A stretch of DNA of 64,000 bases from Desulfovibrio desulfuricans (lineage in GTDB: Bacteria > Desulfobacterota > Desulfovibrionia > Desulfovibrionales > Desulfovibrionaceae), in NCBI GenBank assembly GCA_015062205.1, contig SUVB01000008.1:1-64000 (forward strand). Direction: 5' to 3'. The position numbers were made by a program, and so were the translations under genes. Under the pieces are notes generated by a model. It made no database searches, was not told where the DNA came from, and saw nothing but the letters and a program-made list of their open reading frames with translations. Shown here in pieces: positions 42,504 through 52,044 of this stretch. The stretch's first letter is position 1; each line of letters begins with the position of its first letter.

Positions 42504-44720
42504 CTATCTCTTCATGCCGATGACGGTCTCAAGCATGCTGTCGGTGGTGGTGATGGCCTTGGAGTTGGCCTGGAAGCCGCGCTGCGTGGTGATCATGTGC
42601 ACGAACTCCTTGGCCATGTCCACGTTGGACTGCTCAATGTTGTAGGCGCGGGTGGAGCCGAAGCCGTTGTCGCCGGGCACGCCCTGCTTGGGGTCGCCGG
42701 ACTTGACGGTGGCGGAGAAGAGGTTGCCGCCCTCGCGGTACAGACCCTGCTCGCACTTGAAGTCATAGAGGGCGATCTGGTAGATGGGCAGGCTCTTGCC
42801 GTTGGAATACATGCCGTAGACGATGCCGTTGGCGTCGATGTTCACGTTGTTGAGCACGCCGGAGCCGTAGCCGTCCTGACTGGCGTCCTGCACGGTGGGC
42901 GTGACGGAGTTGGCCGCGCTGGCGTAGTCCTGCCGCTCCACGCCGCTCATCAGGCAAAGATTGCCGTAGGGCGCGGCGTAGCGCGTGGAGGAACTGGTGG
43001 TGGAGGTGGAAGCCACATCGCCCGCCGAGGTGCCGTTAGGAAAGGTCGTGGTGGTGACGTTGGTCTTGGTGGTGCCGGCGGTGGAGGTCCAGGTGGTGGT
43101 CTGGGTAACTGCCGGCGCGTCGAAATCCACTGTCAGGGTGGTGTTGCCGTAATGGCCCGTGACCGACTTGGCCGCGAGGCTGTCGACCGTATAGGTGGTG
43201 ACGGCGCCGTTGCTGGCTCTGGAAGTCAGGGTGGCGCCGCCGGAACCGTCAGGCGTGACCGTGACGGCGGCGCCGTTGGCATAGCTGATGGTGTAGGGCG
43301 TGGTTTCGTTGGTCAGGTTCGTGGGCACGCTGATGGCGCTGGTCAGGGTTGTGGTGGTCTTGGGCCCCTGCACCGGAGGCGTGGGCGACAGCGTGGCTGC
43401 CAGGGTGGAGAGGTCGCCCGTCTGCGGCGACCAGTTCATGCCCAGGTTCTTGAGGCCGAAGTCAAGCTCAATCACATGTTCCTGCGCCTGGCTGGTCACG
43501 GTGGAGGCGCCGCTGGAGAGCATGGTTTCGTTGACGCTGTTGGCCAGCGGCAGGCCCTCGAAGTTGGGGGCGAAGGTGGGCAGGCCGTTATTGGAAAACT
43601 TGGTGGGCTGCCAGGAGGCCAGGTCGTCCGGGTTGAGCGCGGACTGCACGTTGGGGTTGCTCTCGCCCGTGCCGGAATCCTGCGCGGCATAGGTGTAGGC
43701 GGTCTGGTTGACCAGCTGGCCGCTGCCGTTGAAGATCATCACGCCCGTCATGAGCACGCCGGCCTTTTCATGGATGAGCGTGGGGTCGGTGCTGTAGAAG
43801 GACTTCTCGCCCGAAAGGGTTTCGTTGACGGGGTCGTACACGCCGCTGTAGGTGCGCTTGTCCTCGCTGGGGGGCATGGTGACCACATACTCGTACATGG
43901 TGTAGCCGGCGGGCAGCCCGTCGATGTCATAGAGCTTGGTGCCGTTGGCGTCGCCCATCTCGTCGGCGATCTTGTCATAGTAGACCGTGAGTTCGTGCGT
44001 GGTGCCGCCCTGGTCATAGACCTTGATGCTGGACTGGGTCGCGTAGGCCGTATCGGGCATGGGGGGCTCGTTCTTGGCGTTCCACTGTTCAAACAGGGCG
44101 GTCATGGGCCGCTCCGGGTTGGTGGTGTGGTCGCTGGTGCTGTCGTTGGTCAGGCCCATGGTGAAGGTGACGTTGGTGGTCTGCTGGGGGATGACGTTCC
44201 AGCTGTCCAGCACGATGTCGGTAGGTGAACCCGTGCCCACAAAGGCCGTCTTGGTGCTCTTGGTGGTGCCCAAGTTGGTGGAGCCGTTGTTGAAACTGAT
44301 GGTCTTGCGGTTATTCACCTTCCAGCCCTGGAGCACGTAGCCTTCGGGATTTTGCAGTTCGCGGTCGGTGTTGAAATAGAAGTCGCCCGCGCGGGAGTAG
44401 AACATGTTTTCGCTGTTGGGCTTGCGTACCTTGAAGAAGCCGTTGCCGTCGATGGCGATGTCGGTGACGGAGTTGGTGGACTCGAAGGAGCCCTGCGAGA
44501 AGTCGCCGATGAGGGCGTAGGTGGCCGCGCCCTGGCCGATCTGGGTATTGCCGCTCACGCTGCCCGCGCCCACATAGAGGTAGTCGCAGAAGTCGGCGCG
44601 CTGGCTCTTGAAGCCGATGGTGCTCACGTTGGCGAGGTTGTTGCCCACCACGTTCATCTTGTTGCCGTGCACCATCAGGCCGGAAACGCTCGTCCACATG
44701 CTGGCAGAAAGACCGCTCAT
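42504..44720 (-). CDS. flgE: Flagellar hook protein FlgE (large form)
   Basis: 738 residues; E. coli FlgE is about 400. The N-terminal rod/hook motif (MSGLSASMWTSVSGLMVHGN, MNVVGNNLANVSTIGFKSQ) and the C-terminal coiled region (NIEQSNVDMAKEFVHMITTQRGFQANSKAITT) are conserved. The middle (about 130-610) is a long Thr/Ser/Asn-rich variable region forming outer hook domains. Large hooks are known in Desulfovibrio, Campylobacter and Helicobacter. ATG at 44720 with GGAGAA. It has its own sigma-54 promoter 110-125 bases upstream. Confidence 0.95.
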   Translation of the reverse strand: MSGLSASMWTSVSGLMVHGNKMNVVGNNLANVSTIGFKSQRADFCDYLYVGAGSVSGNTQIGQGAATYALIGDFSQGSFESTNSVTDIAIDGNGFFKVRKPNSENMFYSRAGDFYFNTDRELQNPEGYVLQGWKVNNRKTISFNNGSTNLGTTKSTKTAFVGTGSPTDIVLDSWNVIPQQTTNVTFTMGLTNDSTSDHTTNPERPMTALFEQWNAKNEPPMPDTAYATQSSIKVYDQGGTTHELTVYYDKIADEMGDANGTKLYDIDGLPAGYTMYEYVVTMPPSEDKRTYSGVYDPVNETLSGEKSFYSTDPTLIHEKAGVLMTGVMIFNGSGQLVNQTAYTYAAQDSGTGESNPNVQSALNPDDLASWQPTKFSNNGLPTFAPNFEGLPLANSVNETMLSSGASTVTSQAQEHVIELDFGLKNLGMNWSPQTGDLSTLAATLSPTPPVQGPKTTTTLTSAISVPTNLTNETTPYTISYANGAAVTVTPDGSGGATLTSRASNGAVTTYTVDSLAAKSVTGHYGNTTLTVDFDAPAVTQTTTWTSTAGTTKTNVTTTTFPNGTSAGDVASTSTTSSSTRYAAPYGNLCLMSGVERQDYASAANSVTPTVQDASQDGYGSGVLNNVNIDANGIVYGMYSNGKSLPIYQIALYDFKCEQGLYREGGNLFSATVKSGDPKQGVPGDNGFGSTRAYNIEQSNVDMAKEFVHMITTQRGFQANSKAITTTDSMLETVIGMKR

Positions 44721-44829
44721 GTTCTTCTCCGTATCGTGAAAGGTGTTGCTGCAATCCGGGGCCGGCCTGCTGGGGATAGGGCCCGCGCCCGGCAATTTTG
44801 TCCGTTCTTGCCTTTGCTGCCCATAGAGT

Positions 44830-44845
44830 TGCACTTGCTGTGCCA
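44830..44845 (-). promoter_or_regulatory. Sigma-54 promoter of flgE
   Basis: TGGCAC-AGCAA-GTGCA on the minus strand. The -24 hexamer is perfect and GC (-12) is at exact spacing (10 bases between GG and GC). The expected start is near 44818. Together with the fliC promoter it points to RpoN control of hook and filament. Confidence 0.85.
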
Positions 44846-44958
44846 AGGGAAATTTTTGCCCGGAGCCTTCGCGGCAGGCGTCCTCCCGGCCGGGGGAGAG
44901 GGGGGCGGCGCAAGCCGGAATCTTCGTTGACGGGCAGGGCGGGCGTTACGGCGACAGA

Positions 44959-45003
44959 CAGCGGAGACGCTGCCCGAAGCGGTTTCGGGCAGCGTCTCTG
45001 CTG
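44959..45003 (-). terminator. Strong hairpin between flgD and flgE
   Basis: A 15-bp perfect stem (44964-44978 with 44984-44998, 5-base loop) is extended by an outer CAG/CTG pair. It starts 22 bases after the flgD stop. There is no U-tract, so it may stabilise the fliK-flgD message end or terminate with Rho. Confidence 0.55.
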
Positions 45004-45024
45004 TTCGTTCGGGGAAAACGTTTG

Positions 45025-45789
45025 TTAGGAGCCTGCGCTGAGGGTGTCCTTGCTGCCGGAGGCGGCATTCGCATCGCCCGCGGCGGTCGTGACCTTGGGC
45101 TGGCTGACCTGCCGCACATTGGCCAGTTCCATAAGCTGCCCGCCGTCGAGGCCCAGGCACACCGTGCCGTTGTTGTTGACGACGCCGGTGACGGTGGCGT
45201 CCACCACCTGGTCGGCGAGCACCGCCTCGCCCTGGGCGTTGAGCAGGGAAAGGTTGACCGAGTACACGCCGTCGGGGGCCAGCGTGCCGGAAGTGGTCTT
45301 GCCGTCCCAGCTGAAGGTGTAGGTGCTGCCGGCGGACATGGGGGGCAGCTCCTCCACGTAAACCACGTTGTTGGACGCGTCGCGCACGGTAACGGCGCCG
45401 GTGGCCGTGGTGTCGGCCGGGGCGTAGCGGAACTCCGTGATGGTCATGGTGTTGTCGGTGAGGTTCGTAACCTTGCCGATGGTGTTGCCGCTCACCGTGA
45501 CCTGCTTGCCGATGTACGAGGTGGCGTTGACCATCTGCTGGTTGTTGGTGGCCGTGGTCAGGCCGCCCATGCTCTCGTTGAGGTTCATGAGCTGCTCAAG
45601 GCTGGAGAACTGCGACATCTGGGAAATGAATTCCTTGTCCTCCATGGGATTCAGGGGATCCTGATACTTGAACTGCGTGACCAGCAGCAGGAGGAAGGAT
45701 TCCTTGTCCAGCTCGGAACCGTGCTTCTTGCTGAGCGCCGCATTGAATTCATTGTTCGTCTGCGTGATGGCGGCTGACGTGATGCTCAT
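45025..45789 (-). CDS. flgD: Flagellar hook assembly scaffold FlgD
   Basis: 254 residues. FlgD caps the growing hook and is discarded on completion. The conserved N-terminal block is DKESFLLLLVTQFKYQDPLNPMEDKEFISQMSQFSSLEQ (first half about 28-47). Further on lie the FlgD Tudor-like/Fn3 parts (SAGSTYTFSWDGKTTSGTLAPDGVYSV). Only 27 bases after fliK; a strong GGGAG precedes the ATG at 45789. Confidence 0.95.
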   Translation of the reverse strand: MSITSAAITQTNNEFNAALSKKHGSELDKESFLLLLVTQFKYQDPLNPMEDKEFISQMSQFSSLEQLMNLNESMGGLTTATNNQQMVNATSYIGKQVTVSGNTIGKVTNLTDNTMTITEFRYAPADTTATGAVTVRDASNNVVYVEELPPMSAGSTYTFSWDGKTTSGTLAPDGVYSVNLSLLNAQGEAVLADQVVDATVTGVVNNNGTVCLGLDGGQLMELANVRQVSQPKVTTAAGDANAASGSKDTLSAGS

Positions 45790-45816
45790 ATGTTTTCTCC
45801 CGACAGGCGGTTGCGT

Positions 45817-47580
45817 CTAGGCGACCAGATTCAGGGCGCCCGCGGCATATATTGCCGTTTCCCCGGAAGAATGCACAGGCTGTTCCAAAGATGAAATTGT
45901 CTTATTTGACGACGTGTTGCGCGCAGCGGCGAGGGTGCGCAGCCGGGCAAATTCTTCCCGCCGGGCCTGCTGTTCCTGCTGGAAGTTGTGCTGGTCCAGA
46001 TCCTGCCAGAGCTGATTCTGCTCGTCCTGCGACTGGAGCTGCACTTCCACCTTGTCCACCTTGAGGCCCTGTTCCTCAAGATTGACGCGGATGTAGTCCA
46101 GCTGGCGCTGCAGCATGTCGGCGGTTTCCGACTTCTCGGAACGGATGAGCGCGTTCACCTCTCCGTTGCGCACGGTCAGCGTAACCGTGAGCGAACCCAG
46201 TTCCTGCGACGTGAGCTGCAGGTCCATGCGCTTGCCGCCGTCCCTGAGGCTTGACAGCATGGCCTGCGTGACGTCCTGCACGGCCTGGCGGTTCAGGGGC
46301 GCGGTCTCGGCAGCCGTGCGCGCGGCGGAGCCGGCGGGCTGCTGCGGCTGCATGCCGCCAAAGATTGCCTGGCCGTCGCGGGGGGCGGCAGGCTTTACGT
46401 CGGTCTTGCCGAGTATGTCGTTCCAGCCGGAGGCGTTCCTGTTGTCCTTGCCGCCGTCGCCGGCGGCAGTGCCGTCATGACGGCGACCGCCGCTGTTGAG
46501 ATCGGCAAAGTGCGGCTGCTGCGCATCGGGCACGATGCCGTCGGGCTGTTGCTGCGCGGCAAACTTCGCGTCCTGTTCCGCCATGCTCTGGCCCAGCCGA
46601 CCGTCTGCGGCGGCCTGTTGCGCTTCTTCCTGCGCCCCGGCAAGAACGTCTTCCAGAATCTCGCGGGAGCGCTGCTGCACGGTGCGGTCAATGTGCATCT
46701 TGCTTTGCATGGCCTCGCGGCTCTGCAGCTCGCCGGCCTTGCGTTCCTTTTCCGTGCGGGCGCGCGCGGCGCTGATGCGTTGCTGCAGCGTGGTCGAGAG
46801 GGCCTTGTCCAGCGTTTCCTGTTCTGCCTTCCGCCTGTCGAAGAATTGCGAGGCCGGGGCCAGCAGCGCGGCGAGCTGCCCGTTCAGGAGACTGATGGAT
46901 TCATTGCCGCCGAACGCGTCGGCCAGGGACGCCAGTCCGGCGGAATCCAGGCCGAGGCCGCGCCCCAGCGAGACAAGTTCGCCGCGCGTGATGTCCAGCG
47001 AGCCGGAGGGGTCGAGCTGCCCGGCGAAGGAGAGCAGCATGTCCAGAGCTTCCCGCCCCCGGCCTTCCATGATCAGGGCCTGCATGTTGGTGTTCAGGAT
47101 GCCTGAAGGGTCCACCTGCCCGAGCAGGGCGGCCATGTTGTTCCTGTCCTCGTCGCTGAGCAAGGGCGTGCCCGCGTTGCCCTTGACGCCGGCCATCACC
47201 TGGGCAAGGTTCGCGCCGTCGGGCAGTTCGGCAAGGGCCGTCAGGCGGGCAAGGCTTTCCGGCGAAGCGCCGGCCTTGAGGAGTTCGTCGCGCAGTTCCT
47301 GCAGTTCCTGCTTGGTAAAGCAGACTTCGTCGAGCGTGTAGGTAACGCCGTTGCTGCTGTTGCGGGAGTAGGGCGTCTGCACCTGAACGGCTGAACGCAG
47401 GGCTTCAGTGTCCGCGCCGGCGGAAGAGGCCTCGCTGTCGCGGTCTTCTTCCTCGTTTTCCCGCGTCAGGGCATCGTTGATGGCATCCAGAAAATCTTCG
47501 GTGCGTTCATCATCAAGAAATGCGGTGTTGATGGATGGGACCGTCAGCATCTCACTGATATTTGTGGGAAGAATCTGCAT
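45817..47580 (-). CDS. fliK: Flagellar hook-length control protein FliK
   Basis: 587 residues. The N-terminal two-thirds are a Gln/Ala/Asp-rich, probably extended ruler region. The C-terminal Flg_hook domain (about 430-520) has MDLQLTSQELGSLTVTLTVRNGEV and the LDYIRVNLEEQGLKV core, which switches export specificity in contact with FlhB. The C-terminal tail after 520 is Gln/Arg-rich. AAGGAG precedes the ATG at 47580. A weak sigma-54-like element lies 26-41 bases upstream. Confidence 0.9.
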   Translation of the reverse strand: MQILPTNISEMLTVPSINTAFLDDERTEDFLDAINDALTRENEEEDRDSEASSAGADTEALRSAVQVQTPYSRNSSNGVTYTLDEVCFTKQELQELRDELLKAGASPESLARLTALAELPDGANLAQVMAGVKGNAGTPLLSDEDRNNMAALLGQVDPSGILNTNMQALIMEGRGREALDMLLSFAGQLDPSGSLDITRGELVSLGRGLGLDSAGLASLADAFGGNESISLLNGQLAALLAPASQFFDRRKAEQETLDKALSTTLQQRISAARARTEKERKAGELQSREAMQSKMHIDRTVQQRSREILEDVLAGAQEEAQQAAADGRLGQSMAEQDAKFAAQQQPDGIVPDAQQPHFADLNSGGRRHDGTAAGDGGKDNRNASGWNDILGKTDVKPAAPRDGQAIFGGMQPQQPAGSAARTAAETAPLNRQAVQDVTQAMLSSLRDGGKRMDLQLTSQELGSLTVTLTVRNGEVNALIRSEKSETADMLQRQLDYIRVNLEEQGLKVDKVEVQLQSQDEQNQLWQDLDQHNFQQEQQARREEFARLRTLAAARNTSSNKTISSLEQPVHSSGETAIYAAGALNLVA

Positions 47581-47605
47581 GGTTCGCTCCTTGCGGCCCT
47601 AACAA

Positions 47606-47621
47606 TTCAAGGAACGTTCCA
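47606..47621 (-). promoter_or_regulatory. Weak sigma-54-like element before fliK
   Basis: TGGAAC-GTTCC-TTGAA has correct spacing but differs from consensus at one -24 base and at the normally invariant C of the -12 element. Its core GGAACGTTCC is also a perfect 10-base palindrome, so it could instead be a protein-binding site. Confidence 0.35.
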
Positions 47622-47715
47622 AAAAAAATAGAATGAACAATTTTAGGTAATTGCCGAATTGTGCGGATGCCTGCCGGGCAGTATTTGCCTGCCCCGGCAT
47701 GTGGGGGGGCAGGGC

Positions 47716-49131
47716 TTATGCCGCAGCGGCGAAGAGGGGCGCCAGCGCGCCGAGACGCGTCAGGGCCACGCTCCAGCCTTCGCGGTCGAAGCCGGTATTC
47801 TGCAGGAACATGTGCAGATGGCCCGTGAAGAGGCGGAGGATGCCCGGCTGGGTGCGCCAGAAATTTTCGGGCAGGCGGCTGCCCTGTCGGAGACGGGCGG
47901 CACAGACGGCGCACAGGCGGGAGAGATGCTCGGCGATGTTGCGGACGAGCCGGGGATGAACGGCCGCAAGGCGGGCCAGCCGTTCCCGCAGCAGGGCTTC
48001 CTGCCGGGGATTATAGAGGTAGAGAAATACCGCCTGCCACAGGTCTTCCAGCAGGGGGCGGCAGGCCGAGGGCGGTGCGGACGGGCTGCGTGTCAGGGTG
48101 TGCAGGCCCAGAGCGTCGCGTCCGGTGCGGTACAGGGCCAGTCCGGCGGATGCGGCCGGGGCTGCGTCCGCCGGACTGGCCGCAGGATGTTCCAGCAGGC
48201 GCAGCGCCGTTTGCGCCACGGGCAGGGGCGCAAAAGCCCTTTTGCAGTAGAGATGCGCGCGGTTGCACTGCCAGCAGCCGACGCAGCTCATGTCCGCGCG
48301 CAGCACCCACTGGCCGGGCGCGGAAGGGCCGGTTTCGCGGGCGTGCACGGGCCCCATGGAAAGATTGAGCACGGGGACGCCCAGAAAATCCGCCAGATGC
48401 ATGGGGCCGGTATCGGGCGTGATGCACAGGTCCAGCGTGCGCATGAGGGCGGCCAGACGGCCGAGCGACAGCTTGCCGCAGCAGTTGGCGTCACGCAGGC
48501 CGGAGCGCCGCGCCACTTCCGCGCCCAGTTCCGCCTCGGCGGGGCCGCCCAGAAATACCGGGGGCGCGCCGTTGGCGGCCAGACGCACGGCAAGACGCGC
48601 CCAGAACGCGGCGTCCGGCCGCTTGGCCTCTTCGCTGGCGCCGAGCACAAGGCCTACGCGGCGCGTGCCGGCAGACGCGGGCCGGGCATGCCCCTCCCTC
48701 GAAAGATCCGGCCCCGGCGTCAGGTCCAGCTGATGCAGATCGGCCCAGTGGAAGGCGTTGTTGCGGTTGTTCTGGGTGAGCGCGGCGCGGTAGAGCTGCC
48801 AGAACCCCCGGATGTGCAGGCCGTCGGCATCCGCCACGGGGCCGAGCTTGCAGGGGGCCTTGAGCCTGCCCATGCAGGCGGCGGCCACGGGGGCGCTGCT
48901 CAGGTTGATGGCGGCGGTATAGGAGCGGCAGGCCAGCGCGTCGCAGTGTTCGGGCGTGAAAAAGACGGCCTTGGGGGTCAGCGGCATGAGCTCCCTGAAA
49001 AAACGCGGATCGGCCACCACCCACAGGGGGCAGTCCGGATGAAGGCGTTGCAGATGGAGCAGCAGGGGGAAGGTGAGGATGAGGTCACCCATGCGGTGCA
49101 GTTGCAGCACCAGAACAGGATCAGCGCCCAT
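47716..49131 (-). CDS. Glycosyltransferase family 9 (heptosyltransferase-like)
   Basis: 471 residues. GT9 hallmarks: the N-terminal [20 protein letters not shown], the Rossmann segment [19 protein letters not shown], and the sugar-nucleotide block [44 protein letters not shown] cysteine cluster near 310 is also seen in some relatives. ADP-heptose is the usual donor for the family. The location between glycosyltransferase and flagellar genes suggests flagellin or surface glycan modification. ATG at 49131 overlaps the preceding gene by 11 bases. The C-terminal ~120 residues are not GT9 and look helical. Confidence 0.85.
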   Translation of the reverse strand: MGADPVLVLQLHRMGDLILTFPLLLHLQRLHPDCPLWVVADPRFFRELMPLTPKAVFFTPEHCDALACRSYTAAINLSSAPVAAACMGRLKAPCKLGPVADADGLHIRGFWQLYRAALTQNNRNNAFHWADLHQLDLTPGPDLSREGHARPASAGTRRVGLVLGASEEAKRPDAAFWARLAVRLAANGAPPVFLGGPAEAELGAEVARRSGLRDANCCGKLSLGRLAALMRTLDLCITPDTGPMHLADFLGVPVLNLSMGPVHARETGPSAPGQWVLRADMSCVGCWQCNRAHLYCKRAFAPLPVAQTALRLLEHPAASPADAAPAASAGLALYRTGRDALGLHTLTRSPSAPPSACRPLLEDLWQAVFLYLYNPRQEALLRERLARLAAVHPRLVRNIAEHLSRLCAVCAARLRQGSRLPENFWRTQPGILRLFTGHLHMFLQNTGFDREGWSVALTRLGALAPLFAAAA

Positions 49132-50884
49132 GCCTGCGCCCCGCCGGTGTCGTGCCGGGCGTGCCGTAGACCGCGCGCATGTGCTCCAGCATGGTTTGCA
49201 GGCGGTGGGCCCATGTGTGGCAGGCCAGCACGCGTTTGCGGGCTGCGGCGACAATGCGGCGGCGTTCCTCGGGGTGCGCGAGATAGTAACGGGCCATGTC
49301 CGGCGCTTCGTCCGGTTCGCGATAGCAGGCCATTTCCTGCGGCTCGAAGAGGTTCGCCATCTGTTCGCGCCAGTCGGTAAGCACAAAGGCGCCCGCAGCG
49401 GGCACGTCAAACACCCGCTGGTTGACCGCGCCCTTCATCTGCTTGCTCGTGCAGTTGAAATTGACGGCTGAGCAGCCGTAAAACAGGGGCAGCTCGGAAT
49501 AGTAGTTGATGGCGTCGAGATAGCGCGGCTGCAGCGGCTCATGGCGGAATTCCACTTTCCATCCGGCGTCGCCCACAATCAGGGGGCGCAACGGCAGCAG
49601 TCGCCGCACGCAGCCGTTGCGGTACATGCGGGTGGCCTGCCAGGTGATGGCCGTTTCATAGGCCAGCCTGGCCTCATTGTCCGGCAGGGCCGCGTAGTGC
49701 CGGTAGACGTCGGGGTAGGCGCTGCGCAGGAAGCCGGCCACGGAACGCTCGTCGCTTTCCATAAATGCCTGCGCCGTATCCTTGAACGCCAGCAGCAGGG
49801 GGCGGGGGAAGCGCCCGTTCTTCATCCTGCCGCCCACCTTGTAGAGCATGGAGTTGCCCACAAAGGAAATATCCGCCTTCCATGCGGCGGGCACGTCGGC
49901 GCTGCGCGCGGGGGTGAAGCGGGCCGGATCCGTTCCCAGCGGCAGGTAGAAGACGTGCTCGAAGCCCGCTGCGCGCAGGGTGGGAATGTTGTCCATGTCC
50001 CAGGTGAAGAGGGCCGTCCAGGGACTGACGCATTTGGAGTACAGGTGGATAATCAGATGGGGGTTATCCACAAACCACGAGGCCAGGGGCAGCTGCAGGC
50101 GCGCCAGCAGATCCATGAGCACGCCTTCCACATCCACGCCCATATGGTTGAGCGTGATGCAGCAGTCCGGCTTGAATGCGAGCACCTCTTCCAGCAGGCG
50201 GCGCACGAAATCCGTGCAGCCCACCTCGTCGTCGCCGACGAGCACCATTTTGTGGGGAATGTCCAGTGTGCGGCAGGCCCCTTCCACTTCGCCCATGAGG
50301 AAGTATTTGCTGGCCAGCAGCAGCACGCGGGGCCGGGAGTCCACAAAGCGCGGCCCTGCGACGCGGCCCCAGAAATTGAAACGGGCGCTGGCCTGCAGTT
50401 CCTTTTGCAGGCCGCCGTAGTACGCCCGGTCAAGGCGCAAGTAAAAGGGCAGGGCCAGCGGCAGCAGGGGCAGCCCCGCATGCGCCATCTGCCAGCGCGT
50501 CAGGCAGGAAAGGGCGGCGGCGGGATCTTCTTCCGTCACCAGCAGGACGCGCTCCCGTTCCGCAGGGGAAAGCGTCGCCAGTACGCCCGTGCAGGCCTGG
50601 AGGCCGGTTTCCTTTTCCACCACGGCCACGGGGCCCGCAACCGTGTGCAGCAGCAGGCGCAGGGCGTGACCCAGCCCGCAGCCGAGCAGCACGGGCAGGC
50701 ACTTGCGCTCCAGGGCTTCCGCCTGCGCGGTGACGGCGGCCGTTTCACGCTCCGGGCCGCCGGGCCGCAGCATGTAAAATTCCCGTCCGCCGCACTGCAC
50801 GGCCACGTCAGCAGGAAGCGCCCCCCGGTGCTCCGGCGCGTCGGAAAAGATCGCCGTGAATGCGGGCCGTGCGTCCTCTGTCAT
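49121..50884 (-). CDS. CgeB-like glycosyltransferase
   Basis: 587 residues with the GT-B plan of CgeB-type proteins. The first ~200 residues contain a [15 protein letters not shown] motif typical of proteins such as the Maf/6-hydroxymethylpterin-like N-domain found in flagellin-associated transferases. Then [25 protein letters not shown] opens the acceptor half, and the C-terminal donor half carries [24 protein letters not shown] and [22 protein letters not shown]. Such proteins are often found near flagellin genes. ATG at 50884 forms an ATGA overlap with the FapA-like gene; its end overlaps GT9. Confidence 0.8.
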   Translation of the reverse strand: MTEDARPAFTAIFSDAPEHRGALPADVAVQCGGREFYMLRPGGPERETAAVTAQAEALERKCLPVLLGCGLGHALRLLLHTVAGPVAVVEKETGLQACTGVLATLSPAERERVLLVTEEDPAAALSCLTRWQMAHAGLPLLPLALPFYLRLDRAYYGGLQKELQASARFNFWGRVAGPRFVDSRPRVLLLASKYFLMGEVEGACRTLDIPHKMVLVGDDEVGCTDFVRRLLEEVLAFKPDCCITLNHMGVDVEGVLMDLLARLQLPLASWFVDNPHLIIHLYSKCVSPWTALFTWDMDNIPTLRAAGFEHVFYLPLGTDPARFTPARSADVPAAWKADISFVGNSMLYKVGGRMKNGRFPRPLLLAFKDTAQAFMESDERSVAGFLRSAYPDVYRHYAALPDNEARLAYETAITWQATRMYRNGCVRRLLPLRPLIVGDAGWKVEFRHEPLQPRYLDAINYYSELPLFYGCSAVNFNCTSKQMKGAVNQRVFDVPAAGAFVLTDWREQMANLFEPQEMACYREPDEAPDMARYYLAHPEERRRIVAAARKRVLACHTWAHRLQTMLEHMRAVYGTPGTTPAGRRHGR

Positions 50885-52044
50885 GCCATGACGCCTGTCG
50901 GGGGCTTTTTGGGTTCCCACGGTTCTGCAATGATGTCGTCGCCCTCCAGACGGAAGGCCACGCAGGTCTGCCGGTCGTCAACGGTGGCAAAGGCGCGCCC
51001 GATGGAGATTTCCACGCCGGGATAGACCGTCCCCGGGCAGATGAGGCGGCAGTTCCGCGTGAATTTTTCGTCAAGGTACAGGGTGTTCCACAACTCGTCG
51101 CGGCGGAGGATGAGCCGGCGGCGCTGTTCCCGCAGCGAGTGCAGCTTGCGGCTTGCCTCGTTGGCCTCGGGCGGCAGATGACCGGCAATGGCGTTCAGGT
51201 GGGTGATGGTTTGCGACTGCCCGGCGATAATGCTGTCGATTTTTTCCAGCTGACGAATGAGGTGGGGGGCATAGCCCATATAGATTTTGGTGGAAATGCC
51301 CGCCCTGTTGCCGATCTGTTCGCCCACATAGACGCTGCCGTAGGCGTTGATCACGCCGCCGTAGAGCTTCTCGTGCACCACCATGTTGCTGCCGGCGTAG
51401 ACCGTGCAGTGCAGGCAGTTCTTCTTGACGACCATGTTGTCGCGGGCGCGGGCCTCCACCCGTTCCAGAAAGAGGGCCAGCAGTTTGCCGCCCGCGTCGA
51501 TCTTGCTGTGCCCGCCGGCGCCGCCCCGCGCGCCGCCGTCAATCATCATGTCGCGGCGGGAGCGCGCCACGCCGCCTTCCACCATGCCCAGAATGCGCAC
51601 GCTGTTGCCCTGCACGGAAAAGCCCGCGCGCACCGAGCCGTGCACGGCCATATTGCCCACAAAAAAGATGTTGCCGGTTTCAAAGCTCACGTCCTTGCGC
51701 ACGTTGAGCAGATTTTTGACCGTTATCCTGCCGTTCAGGTAGAACACATAGCCGTTGACGGCAGACAGGAGAAAGTTGGGATAGGCCGGATCAATGCGGG
51801 TATTGGTCCCCATGGGGAACTCCGGCCGGGCGAGGATGAAGCGGGGGTCGCGCTTTTCCGTGACCTGGTCGAGCGGCACAAGTTCCGCCAGAACCTGGCC
51901 GTTGATGGCGTTCTGCACGTATCCCAGGCTGTACACGTCGGAGGTTTCGCCTTCTCCGCCGGGCTTCAGATTGAGATAGTCAAAATCGGGATTGAAGTAA
52001 TGCCGCAAGTAATACTGCAAGGCGCACCGATCCTTGGGCTGCAT
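50881..52044 (-). CDS. FapA-like (DUF342) protein
   Basis: 387 residues. The middle is a beta-helix-like run of Gly/Val repeats ([24 protein letters not shown] turns: [24 protein letters not shown]), followed by a coiled coil ([18 protein letters not shown] to [15 protein letters not shown]) and a final beta segment ([14 protein letters not shown]). This is the flagellar assembly protein A family, linked in Vibrio to polar flagellar regulation through HubP/FapA (family knowledge). Starts in a TGATG overlap with the STAS gene. Confidence 0.8.
   Translation of the reverse strand: MQPKDRCALQYYLRHYFNPDFDYLNLKPGGEGETSDVYSLGYVQNAINGQVLAELVPLDQVTEKRDPRFILARPEFPMGTNTRIDPAYPNFLLSAVNGYVFYLNGRITVKNLLNVRKDVSFETGNIFFVGNMAVHGSVRAGFSVQGNSVRILGMVEGGVARSRRDMMIDGGARGGAGGHSKIDAGGKLLALFLERVEARARDNMVVKKNCLHCTVYAGSNMVVHEKLYGGVINAYGSVYVGEQIGNRAGISTKIYMGYAPHLIRQLEKIDSIIAGQSQTITHLNAIAGHLPPEANEASRKLHSLREQRRRLILRRDELWNTLYLDEKFTRNCRLICPGTVYPGVEISIGRAFATVDDRQTCVAFRLEGDDIIAEPWEPKKPPTGVMA

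Larger units (their letters stand above)
44721..45024. other. flgE upstream region
   Basis: 304 bases between flgD and flgE holding the flgD-side hairpin (44959-45003), the sigma-54 promoter of flgE (44830-44845) and an untranslated leader of about 98 bases. No coding frame is supported. Confidence 0.6.

Noticed and set aside
42123-44228. 701-codon Gly/Val/His-rich plus-strand frame opposite flgE
   Set aside because: Shadow of the Thr/Ser/Asn-rich hook protein; the repetitive Gly/Val/His content follows from the complementary codons.
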